In this document: piece by piece, positions 36,889 through 44,633 of the stretch | How the letters are laid out: every line of letters begins with the position of its first letter | How positions within the stretch are numbered: the first letter of the stretch is position 1 | From: Desulfobaculum xiamenense | GTDB taxonomy: Bacteria > Desulfobacterota > Desulfovibrionia > Desulfovibrionales > Desulfovibrionaceae | Reading direction: 5' to 3' | NCBI RefSeq assembly: GCF_011927665.1 | Contig: NZ_JAATJA010000002.1 | Span: 434,001-498,000 of the forward strand | DNA: 64,000 bases | Notes under the pieces: model-generated | Database searches by the model: none | The model's input: the letters and a program-made list of their open reading frames with translations, nothing else | Told to the model about the DNA's origin: nothing | Position numbers and translations under genes: made by a program

Positions 36889-38475
36889 ATGAAGGAAACC
36901 GAAACGAACCGCACCGCAGGCCGGGGCGAGAAGCGCTCCCGCCGGGACGTGCTGCGCGCCGGGGCGATTCTGGCCGGCGGCCTTGCCGCGGGCATGCTGC
37001 AGGGCTGCGCGACGGGAAACGAGGACAAGGACCAGCCCGTGGAGAAATCCCGCACGCCGCTCGGCGCATGGGACAAGGAGTATGACGTCATCGTCGTCGG
37101 CAGCGGATTCGCCGGAATGGCCGCGGCCATTGAGGCCCGCAAGGCCGGGGCGGAGGTGCTGGTCGTCGAGAAGATGCCCGTGTACGGCGGCAACTCCGCC
37201 ATCAACGGCGGCGCGTTCGCCGTGGCCGGGTCCCCCCTTCAGGAGAAGGAGGGCGTGAAGGATTCCGTGGAACTCATGGTGCAGGACATGCTCAAGGCCG
37301 GTCGCGGCCTGAACCATATGGGCCTGTTGAAGATCGTGGCCGCCGGAACGCGCCCCGCCTATGAGTTCACCCTTGAGCATGGTGTCGAATACAAGCCGTT
37401 TTTGCAGCATTTTGGCGGTCACAGCGTGCCGCGCACGTTGCAGGCCACCATCAGCTCCGGCGCGGGCATCGTGCGTCCGCTGCGTGCCAGTGCCGCGCGC
37501 ATGGGCGTGGCCTTCCGCAACCGCTGCAAGCTCGAAGACTTCGTGCTCGACGAGGACGGTGGCGTGATGGGCATCGTGGTGCGTGACCGTTACGATTTCC
37601 CCAAGGAGAACTCCGGCGAACTGCGCCGTTTCCGCGCCCGCCGTGGCGTGGTCATGTGTTCCGGCGGGTTCTCGCAGGATCGCCGTTTTCGCATGATGCA
37701 GGACCCCAAGCTTGACGAGAAGGTGGATAGCACCAACCAGCCGGGCGCAACCGCCGAGGGCTTGCAGGCCATGTTCGCCGTGGGCGCTGCCCCGGTGCAG
37801 ATCAACCTGATCCAGCTCGGTCCGTGGTCGTCCCCGGATGAGGCCGGTTTCGGCATGGTCTCGCAGTTCAACACCATCGCGGGCTTTCCCAACGGCATCA
37901 TGGTCGACGTGCGCACCGGCAAGCGCTTCGTCAACGAGCTTGGCGACCGCAAGGAACGCGCCGAGGCCATCCTCGCCCGCAAGGACGAGCAGGGCAATCC
38001 GGTGTATCCTGTGGTCTTCTGCACCGCCGAGGGCGCAAGCCGCGCCCAGACGCTGGAGAAGTGTCTCGAATTCGGCGTGGCGTGGCAGTTCGACACCCTT
38101 GAGGCGCTGGCCGCGCATTTCGGCATGCCCGCCGCAGGCCTCGCCGAGGAAGTGGCCCTGTATGACGAGGGCGTGCGCACCGGAACGGACACCCGCTTCG
38201 GCAAGCCCATGGGCCGCGCCATTCCCCTTGGCAAGGGCCCCTATTACGCGGTGCGCTGCTGGCCCAAGGTCCACTACACCATGGGTGGCGTGGAGATCAG
38301 CACCGAGGCCGAGGTCATGCACATGCGCACGGGGCTGCCCATCGCCGGGCTGTACGCCGCAGGCGAGGTGACCGGCGGCCCGCACGGGGCGAGCCGTCTG
38401 GGCAGTTGCGCCGTGGCCGAGACGCTGGTCATCGGACGCATCGCCGGCCGCAACGCGGCCTTGCACAAGGCGTAG
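36889..38475 (+). CDS. Tat-exported flavoprotein of the fumarate/urocanate reductase type
   Basis: A 528-residue periplasmic flavoprotein. The N-terminus has a twin-arginine signal (KRSRRDVLRAG), a hydrophobic stretch and a possible lipobox (MLQGC). The FAD-binding motif VGSGFAGMAAA is near residue 70, followed by GGNSAINGGAFAVAG. VHYTMGG (near 461) and HGASRL (near 503) match the fumarate reductase residues that bind the substrate carboxylate. The region with the catalytic Arg in flavocytochrome c3 (HRPTGG) reads LQATISSG here, and the usual HPT is replaced by PWSSP, so fumarate is unlikely. I infer reduction of another enoate. There is no haem or FMN-binding domain; haem comes from the downstream genes. 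ATG 36889 is chosen for the Tat signal and the AAGGAG 12 bases upstream. Confidence 0.88.
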   Translation: MKETETNRTAGRGEKRSRRDVLRAGAILAGGLAAGMLQGCATGNEDKDQPVEKSRTPLGAWDKEYDVIVVGSGFAGMAAAIEARKAGAEVLVVEKMPVYGGNSAINGGAFAVAGSPLQEKEGVKDSVELMVQDMLKAGRGLNHMGLLKIVAAGTRPAYEFTLEHGVEYKPFLQHFGGHSVPRTLQATISSGAGIVRPLRASAARMGVAFRNRCKLEDFVLDEDGGVMGIVVRDRYDFPKENSGELRRFRARRGVVMCSGGFSQDRRFRMMQDPKLDEKVDSTNQPGATAEGLQAMFAVGAAPVQINLIQLGPWSSPDEAGFGMVSQFNTIAGFPNGIMVDVRTGKRFVNELGDRKERAEAILARKDEQGNPVYPVVFCTAEGASRAQTLEKCLEFGVAWQFDTLEALAAHFGMPAAGLAEEVALYDEGVRTGTDTRFGKPMGRAIPLGKGPYYAVRCWPKVHYTMGGVEISTEAEVMHMRTGLPIAGLYAAGEVTGGPHGASRLGSCAVAETLVIGRIAGRNAALHKA

Positions 38476-38588
38476 ACGATTTTTCGCGTTCGGGCGGGCG
38501 GCGAGGGATGTGCCGCAGGCATGTCGGCCGACGGCTCGAACGCAACATCAGGCAAACAATCAGAAGAGAAGCATCGGAGGAATCAGCC

Positions 38589-40277
38589 ATGAAATTCGCA
38601 ATTGCACGCCGACTCGCGGCAGGCCTTGTCTGCCTCGTCGCCATGCAGTGCCTGGCCTGTGTCGCATGGGCCGGTCAGAAGGTCGTGACCCTGAACGGTC
38701 AGGACCTCACCATCGAACAGGTTGTCGAGATCGCCGAGGGCCGCGCCGACGTCGCCATCGACCCCGCCGCCCTTGACCTGTGCGCCAAAAGCCACGAGCT
38801 GCTCATGGCCTTCGCGGCCGAGGGACGTCCCGTCTACGGCCTGACCGTGGGCGTGGGCCTCAACAAGGACAAGGCCATCTTCCACACCGCCGCCGACGGC
38901 CGCAAGACCCTGACCCCCGAGGTCATGGACCTGTCCCGCCAGTTCAACGTCAACGCCCTGCGCGCCCATAGCGCCGGTGTTGGCCCGGACATGGAGCCGG
39001 AGATGGTCCGCGCCACCATGGTCATCCGTCTGAACACTCTCTTGAGCGGCCGCACCGGCGCACAGGTCCACGTGGCCGAGCTGTACCGCGACTTCCTGAA
39101 CAAGGGCGTGACCCCCGTTGTTCCCTCCCGCGGCACAGTGGGCGAGTGCGACATTACGCTGGCCCCCCACATTGGACTGGTGATGATGGGCGAGTGGCAG
39201 GCCGACTACAAGGGCAAGCGCATCTCCGGCGCGGACGCCCTGAAGAAGGCCGGTCTCAAGCGCCTTGACGCCTTCGGCAAGGACGCTCTGTCCATCCTGA
39301 GCACCAACGCCCCGGCCATGGCCAAGACCGTCTTCGCCGTGTCCGACGCCGAGCGCTTCCTCTCCGTGGCCACCACGGTTTTCGGCCTGTCCCTCGAAGG
39401 TCTCAACGGCAACGTGGCCCCCTTCATCCAGCCGGTGAACGACGTGCGCCCCTTCACCTGCTTCGCCGCCGCCTCCAAGGCCGTGCGTGCCGAGCTTGAG
39501 GGCAGCTACCTGTGGACCCCCATGGACGGCCGTGCCCTGCAGGACCCGCTGTCCTACCGCACCACCACCTACACCCTCGGCGCGGCCATGGAGGCCCTTG
39601 CCGACGTGAAGACCAAGCTGGCCGTGCAGCTCAACTCCTCCGACGACAACCCCGCCGTCGTGGTGGACGTCGTGCCCGCCAAGGACACCCCGGCCCAGCT
39701 GGCCAAGTACTACCTCGACGCCGGATACGTGAAGGGCGCCATCTTCCCGACCTCCAACTTCGAGCCGCTGCCCGTGGTGCTCAAGGCCCAGAACCTGTCC
39801 GTGGCGTTGGCCCACGTGTCGCGCAACGCCGTCATGCGCACCCTGCGCCTGAGCGATCCGCACTTCACGCACCTCTCGCGCTTCCTTGCCGCTGACGACG
39901 TGGCCATCAACTTTGGCGCCATTGCCAAGCCCTACGTCTCCCTCGACGCCGACGTGCGCGAACTGGCCAACCCCGTGTCCATCGACACCGTTCCCGTGGC
40001 CGGAGACATCGAGGACACCGCCACCAACTCCATGCGCGTGGCCGACCGTCTGAGCCGCATCGTGGACAATCTCTACTACATCTACGGCCTCGAACTCTTC
40101 CACGCCGCACAGGCCGTGGACCTGCGCCAGCGCGACGCCGCCATCGAACTGGGCCACGGCACCGGCGAGATGTACAAGGCCTACCGCAAGGTCGTGTCCT
40201 TCGTTGACAAGGACCGTCCCTTCACCCCCGACATCGCGAAGTCCCACGACTTCCTGAAGGGCTACGCCATTCGGTAG
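38589..40277 (+). CDS. Exported aromatic amino acid ammonia-lyase family protein (HAL/PAL-like) with altered MIO motif
   Basis: A 562-residue protein with a Sec signal peptide ending in CVAWA-GQ, so it is probably periplasmic; classical HutH is cytoplasmic. The family fold shows in PVYGLTVGVG (Tyr83), the helix after GTVG, QDPLSYR (near 320), NSSDDNP (near 350) and TSNFEPLPV in place of GGNFHG. The Ala-Ser-Gly triad that cyclises to the MIO cofactor is replaced by Glu186-Cys187-Asp188 in GTVGECDITLAPH. GGAGG lies eight bases before the ATG. Between a reductase and cytochrome genes, it probably makes the enoate that the flavoprotein reduces (histidine to urocanate, or an aromatic amino acid to a cinnamate). 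With the altered triad, it could also be a different enzyme. Confidence 0.85.
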   Translation: MKFAIARRLAAGLVCLVAMQCLACVAWAGQKVVTLNGQDLTIEQVVEIAEGRADVAIDPAALDLCAKSHELLMAFAAEGRPVYGLTVGVGLNKDKAIFHTAADGRKTLTPEVMDLSRQFNVNALRAHSAGVGPDMEPEMVRATMVIRLNTLLSGRTGAQVHVAELYRDFLNKGVTPVVPSRGTVGECDITLAPHIGLVMMGEWQADYKGKRISGADALKKAGLKRLDAFGKDALSILSTNAPAMAKTVFAVSDAERFLSVATTVFGLSLEGLNGNVAPFIQPVNDVRPFTCFAAASKAVRAELEGSYLWTPMDGRALQDPLSYRTTTYTLGAAMEALADVKTKLAVQLNSSDDNPAVVVDVVPAKDTPAQLAKYYLDAGYVKGAIFPTSNFEPLPVVLKAQNLSVALAHVSRNAVMRTLRLSDPHFTHLSRFLAADDVAINFGAIAKPYVSLDADVRELANPVSIDTVPVAGDIEDTATNSMRVADRLSRIVDNLYYIYGLELFHAAQAVDLRQRDAAIELGHGTGEMYKAYRKVVSFVDKDRPFTPDIAKSHDFLKGYAIR

Positions 40278-40385
40278 TTGAAGCCGACCATTTGCACCTC
40301 CAAGGTTGCGGCAGCCGGCTCCCCGTGTGGGGAGCCGGTCCGCCGCAGCCGCCCATCCTCAATAATCCAGTCACAGGAAACGACC

Positions 40386-40841
40386 ATGAAGAAGCACACA
40401 GCCGTGATGTGCGCCCTTGTGCTTGGCGCGTCGCTGTGCGGGTGGTTCGCCCCGTCCTTCGCGGCGGGAGAGCGCGCCGACGCGCCTCAGGCCGTGCACC
40501 AGCCGGGCCTTGGCGAACGCGCGCAGATTTGGATCGATACCCGCCTCGGTCGCAAGACCGTGAAGGACTACCACCGCAAGGTCCACCAGAACGGAACCAA
40601 CTGCGAACTGTGCCACGCGGCCAACAATCCCACCACCGCCCCCGATGACCGCAACTGCCTGAAGTGCCACGGAACGCGTGAGCAGGTGGCGCAACTGACG
40701 GCCAAGCTGGAACACAATCCGCACAATTCTCCGCACTACGGGACGGACGCCCCCTGCACCACCTGCCACAGGGAGCACGAGGAGTCGCGCGTGTACTGCA
40801 ACTCCTGCCATCCCTTCAAGTTCGAGAATTTCAAGAAATAG
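40386..40841 (+). CDS. Periplasmic tetrahaem cytochrome c
   Basis: A 151-residue protein with a signal peptide (cut after SFA) and four CXXCH motifs: CELCH, CLKCH, CTTCH and CNSCH. Size and spacing resemble the haem domain of Shewanella flavocytochrome c3 and small CctA-type tetrahaem proteins. Here the haem protein is separate from the flavoprotein. It probably carries electrons from the membrane cytochrome to the flavoprotein. The ATG follows an AGGAAA site; the next gene starts 48 bases after the stop. Confidence 0.92.
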   Translation: MKKHTAVMCALVLGASLCGWFAPSFAAGERADAPQAVHQPGLGERAQIWIDTRLGRKTVKDYHRKVHQNGTNCELCHAANNPTTAPDDRNCLKCHGTREQVAQLTAKLEHNPHNSPHYGTDAPCTTCHREHEESRVYCNSCHPFKFENFKK

Positions 40842-40889
40842 GGCAGCGGCAGAGTCCTGTCGCCCTGCAAACCACAGAGGATACACACA

Positions 40890-42548
40890 ATGCGCAGAAT
40901 AGCCGCGGGAGTGCTTTCGCTCCTTCTCTTCTGCCTCCTCGCCGCCGCCCCGCTGTCGGCAGCCACGCCGGTCCCGGCCGCGGAGGCCAACGCCGCGTGT
41001 CTGAAATGTCACGGCGATCCCGACCTCTCCGCGCGTACCGAGCGGGGGGCTGCGCTGGATCTCTACGTGCCCGCCGAGCGGCTGGCCAGAAGCACGCACC
41101 GCGGGCTGGCCTGCACGGACTGCCATGAAGGCGCCGGAACAACCGAGGACTTCGCGCACGCGCCGCACAAGCTTTCGGCCAGTGGCACGAAAGATTGCGC
41201 CGATTGTCATGCCCGTTACTTCGGCGACATCAGCGCCTCTTTCGCGGCGAGCCGCCATGTCGAGAAGCTTGGCGACAAGTTCTCTTGCTCGTCGTGCCAC
41301 GATGCGCACACCACCGAGGCGCGCAGCGCGACCCGTACGGACGCGGAGCAGGTCCGTTTCGACAACTACACCTGCCTGCGCTGTCACACGGATCTCTCCG
41401 GGTACAAGGCGCTTTCCGGACGCGAGGTCTGGGAGCAGAATCTGTCCCATGATTTCCTGCCCAACAAGGACAGGCATTTCGCCGCCGTGCGCTGCGTGGA
41501 GTGTCACACTCCCGTCGAAGGCACGGACGTGCATCGCATCCTGCCCAAGGACAAGTCCCTGCGCGACTGCACGGCCTGTCACCGTGCCGGTTCCGCCCTC
41601 GTGGCGCGTACCCGGACCGACATGGCCGATGACGACGTGGCAGGCATGTTCCTCGGCAAGGGCCTGTTCGATGACGAAACGCTTGTCGCGAAGCTGTTGG
41701 CCACCGAGTCCGGCCCGGCGGCGAAGCGCGCCGAGGTGGACGCCAACGGGTTCATCAACAGCGGCCTGTTCGCTGATTCCTACGTCATCGGCGCAACGCG
41801 AAATGTCATCATCGACGGATGGTCGCTGAAGCTCGGCCTCGCCGTGCTTGCGGGCGTGCTGCTGCATGGTTGCCTGCGTTTCGCCATGCGCCGCCGCCGC
41901 GCGGCCGGGCCCGAGCACAGCGAATACGTCTATGATCTGCACGTGCGCGTGTGGCATTGGATCAACGCCGCGCTGTTCGTCGTGCTCGTCGCCACCGGCT
42001 TCAGCATGCACTTCGCCGGACTGCCCGGAACCATCGGCTTCGCCGTGAGCGTGCATGCCCACGACATCGCGGGCTGGCTCCTTGTGGCCAACTACGGCGT
42101 TTTCGTGCTCATGGCGCTGGCCACGGGCAACATCCGCCAGTACATCCCGAATCCGCGCGGCATGATCGTGCGCTGGGCCGTGCAGGCGCGGTTCTACCTG
42201 TGGGGCATCTTCCGGGGCGAGGCGCATCCCTACCGCGTTACCCGTTCGCAGCGCTTCAACCCGTTGCAGCAGGCCGCATACCTGCCGATCATGTACCTCA
42301 TGATGCCGCTTCTGATCCTCTCCGGCGTGTGGATGTTCTTCCCAGAACTCACGCCCGAGACCGTGTTCGGCTACCCCGGCATGTGGCTGACCGCGTCGGT
42401 GCACAATATCCTTGCCGTGGGCTTCGCCATCTTCCTCGTGGCCCATGTCTACCTCAGCACCACCGGCGACAAGGTTCTCTCCCTCGTGAAGGGCATGTTT
42501 ACCGGCTACCACGTGACGCGCGAGCACCACGACACGGACGAGCGCTAG
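40890..42548 (+). CDS. Membrane quinol dehydrogenase: seven-haem cytochrome c domain fused to cytochrome b
   Basis: A 552-residue protein. A signal peptide is followed by a periplasmic domain with seven CXXCH motifs (CLKCH, CTDCH, CADCH, CSSCH, CLRCH, CVECH, CTACH) at about residues 35-235. After a linker come membrane helices of the cytochrome b561/Ni-hydrogenase cytochrome b kind with histidines in VRVWHWINAALF, VSVHAHDIAGW and HNILAVGFAIFLVAHVYL. This design can oxidise menaquinol in the membrane and pass electrons outward. It is the last gene of the operon, and a terminator follows. Confidence 0.9.
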   Translation: MRRIAAGVLSLLLFCLLAAAPLSAATPVPAAEANAACLKCHGDPDLSARTERGAALDLYVPAERLARSTHRGLACTDCHEGAGTTEDFAHAPHKLSASGTKDCADCHARYFGDISASFAASRHVEKLGDKFSCSSCHDAHTTEARSATRTDAEQVRFDNYTCLRCHTDLSGYKALSGREVWEQNLSHDFLPNKDRHFAAVRCVECHTPVEGTDVHRILPKDKSLRDCTACHRAGSALVARTRTDMADDDVAGMFLGKGLFDDETLVAKLLATESGPAAKRAEVDANGFINSGLFADSYVIGATRNVIIDGWSLKLGLAVLAGVLLHGCLRFAMRRRRAAGPEHSEYVYDLHVRVWHWINAALFVVLVATGFSMHFAGLPGTIGFAVSVHAHDIAGWLLVANYGVFVLMALATGNIRQYIPNPRGMIVRWAVQARFYLWGIFRGEAHPYRVTRSQRFNPLQQAAYLPIMYLMMPLLILSGVWMFFPELTPETVFGYPGMWLTASVHNILAVGFAIFLVAHVYLSTTGDKVLSLVKGMFTGYHVTREHHDTDER

Positions 42549-42605
42549 TTCGTCCACCTGCGGCGAAGGCCCCGCGCCCGCGCCGCGTTTTCTCCGAAAG
42601 GTCGA

Positions 42606-42639
42606 CAGGCCCGTCAGCAATGGCGGGCCTGTTCTTTTT
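42606..42639 (+). terminator. Terminator of the respiratory operon
   Basis: The stem CAGGCCCG/CGGGCCTG with a short loop is followed by TTCTTTTT, 57 bases after the last stop. Confidence 0.85.
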
Positions 42640-42670
42640 GGGGGTGAGGCGAGGTGAGGCGGGAAAAGGT

Positions 42671-42871
42671 CTCCGACGGCCGGGGCTCTGCCCCGGACCC
42701 CGGTCAAGGGGGTGACCCCCTTGACAATCCTCACTAGGGCTTCGTCGCTCAAAGCCGCACGATGTGCCAAGGACAGACGGCCTATCGCATGTCGGGGGTC
42801 CAGGGGGCCAGCGGCCCCTTGGCCGGCGGAGCCTACGTCTTGCACCCGTCAACGACCGATACGGTTGGGCC
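42671..42871 (+). repeat. Dispersed intergenic repeat, complete copy
   Basis: It carries GGGGCTCTGCCCC, the dyad TCAAGGGGGTGACCCCCTTGA, the AGGGCTTCGTCGC spacer, the dyad AGGGGGCCAGCGGCCCCTT and CGGAGCCTACGTCTTGCA. It lies in the convergent gap between the respiratory operon and glyA; apart from the two terminators I see nothing else there. Confidence 0.85.
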
Positions 42872-42908
42872 AAGGTGCACGATACGCCTCGGCCCAAGGT
42901 GCGGGATG

Positions 42909-42948
42909 AAAAAAGCCGCCCGCAGAGACGCTCATCCTGCGGGCGGCG
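42909..42948 (-). terminator. Terminator of glyA
   Basis: On the minus strand the stem GCCGCCCGCAG/CTGCGGGCGGC (read as its complement) is followed by six T, 46 bases after the glyA stop. Confidence 0.88.
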
Positions 42949-42994
42949 GTGGTGCCGGTTCGGGTGTGGGGGAGGGGAGGAGGGCTACTGCTAC

Positions 42995-44257
42995 TTAATC
43001 GAGTCCCGGCACCGGGAACTGCCTGCACAGGGCTTCCACGTCGCTCTTGATGGAAGCGTGCAGAACCGAGTCGGAGGGGTTGCGGAGAGTTTTGACCATC
43101 CATCCGGCGAGGGTGCGCATGTGTTCCTCCTTCATGCCACGCGTGGTGGCGGCGGGGGTACCGATGCGGATACCGCTGGGGCGCAGCGGGGGATTGGTGT
43201 CGTCGGGGATGATCTGCTTGTTGACGGTGATGCCGATGGCGTCGAGGAGTTCCTCGGCCACGCGGCCGTCGAGGCCGAAGCTGTCCTGCGTGTTGGCCAC
43301 GATCATGTGGTTGTCTGTGCCGCCGGTGACCAGCGAGACGCCCTCGGTGAGGAAGGTCTCGGCCATGGCGCGGGCGTTGAGGAGCACCTGCTTGGCGTAG
43401 TCGCCAAATTCAGGGGTGAGGCATTTGCCCATGGTTATGGCGATGCCCGCGATAACGTTCATGTGTGGGCCGCCCTGCAGGCCGGGGAAGACGGACTTGT
43501 CGATGCGGGCCGCGAATTCCTTGCGGCAGAGGATCATGCCGCCGCGCGGTCCGCGCAGGGACTTGTGCGAGGTGGTGGTCATGACGTCGAAGCCGTGGTC
43601 GAAGGGATTTTCCAGCACGCCACCGGCCACGAGGCCCGCGAAGTGGGAGGCGTCGACCATGGTCATGGCGCCGACCTCGTCGGCGATGCGCTTGAAGGCG
43701 TCGTAGTCGATATCGCGCGGGTAGGAGGTGTAGCCGCACAGCACGAGCTTGGGCTGGGTTTTGCGGGCGATTTCGAGCACTTCATCGTAGTCGATGGAGC
43801 CGTCGACGGGGTTGGTCTTGTAGCGCACGAAGTTGAAGATGCGGCCCATGTGGGACACAGGTGCGCCGTGGGTCAGGTGACCGCCATGGGAGAGGTCCAT
43901 GGCGAGGATGGTGTCGCCGGGTTCGAGCAGGCCGAGGTACACGGCCTGATTCATGGGCGAGCCGGACAGCGGCTGCACGTTGGCGTGCTCGCAACGGAAG
44001 ACCTGACAGGCGCGCTCGCGGGCGATGGTCTCAATGACGTCGGTGAACTGCTGGCCGCCATAGTAGCGACGGCCGGGGTAGCCTTCGGCGTACTTGTTGG
44101 TGAACACGCTGCCGAGCGTGCCCAGCACTTCGGGATAGGTGTAGTTCTCGGACGGAATGAGCTCGATGCCCAGACGCTGGCGATTTTCCTCGCCGGTGAG
44201 GGCTGCGTGGATCTGGGGATCGGTGGATTCGAGAAGATCGAGATAGGGGTGCTGCAT
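42995..44257 (-). CDS. glyA: Serine hydroxymethyltransferase GlyA
   Basis: This 420-residue PLP enzyme interconverts serine and glycine with tetrahydrofolate. The PLP lysine lies in [41 protein letters not shown] and [12 protein letters not shown] are family motifs. The start at 44257 is supported by GGAGAAAAG upstream and by the family length; the frame stays open for another 97 codons without family similarity. Single gene with its own terminator. Confidence 0.97.
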   Translation of the reverse strand: MQHPYLDLLESTDPQIHAALTGEENRQRLGIELIPSENYTYPEVLGTLGSVFTNKYAEGYPGRRYYGGQQFTDVIETIARERACQVFRCEHANVQPLSGSPMNQAVYLGLLEPGDTILAMDLSHGGHLTHGAPVSHMGRIFNFVRYKTNPVDGSIDYDEVLEIARKTQPKLVLCGYTSYPRDIDYDAFKRIADEVGAMTMVDASHFAGLVAGGVLENPFDHGFDVMTTTSHKSLRGPRGGMILCRKEFAARIDKSVFPGLQGGPHMNVIAGIAITMGKCLTPEFGDYAKQVLLNARAMAETFLTEGVSLVTGGTDNHMIVANTQDSFGLDGRVAEELLDAIGITVNKQIIPDDTNPPLRPSGIRIGTPAATTRGMKEEHMRTLAGWMVKTLRNPSDSVLHASIKSDVEALCRQFPVPGLD

Positions 44258-44633
44258 GGGCTTTTCTCCACTGGCCTCCGATGAGGAGGGCAGGTGTTGG
44301 CATCGTGTCGATGCAGCCCAGGCGAGCGGCTTGATGGCTTTCCGCGCTTCCCTGTGGTTGGTTCCACAATTCTCGCCAGTCGCGCGGTACCGAAATTTTG
44401 AAACGAAACGTTGGGTGTGTAGTCCCGAGCGTGGGCGGCTGTCAAGAGGGGGGGCGAGAGTGGGACGCGCTTCGGAAAGGGGACGTTGCACGGGGGGCGC
44501 GCAACGGCTGGCTGGCGCAATTGTGGTAGGGCCAGATTGCCCCGCCATGCAGGAAAATCCGCGAAGAGTGTATTGGGGCGAACGTGTACTTCACAATCAT
44601 GATGCGCAAGGCATCAATCGCGGAGGTTGCGGT
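44258..44633. other. Divergent promoter region between glyA and the chemoreceptor
   Basis: These 376 bases separate two divergent genes. I see no RNA element or small gene in them; a glycine riboswitch motif was looked for and not found. The promoters cannot be placed with confidence by eye. Confidence 0.4.

Noticed and set aside
36889-38475. Calling the flavoprotein a fumarate reductase
   Set aside because: The segments that hold the catalytic Arg and the second substrate His of fumarate reductases differ, and the neighbour is a lyase-family gene.
40371-42845. A minus-strand open frame of 824 codons opposite the cytochrome genes
   Set aside because: It is the complement of clear CXXCH and cytochrome b genes and shows only a shadow composition. 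Its N-terminus is the translated dispersed repeat.
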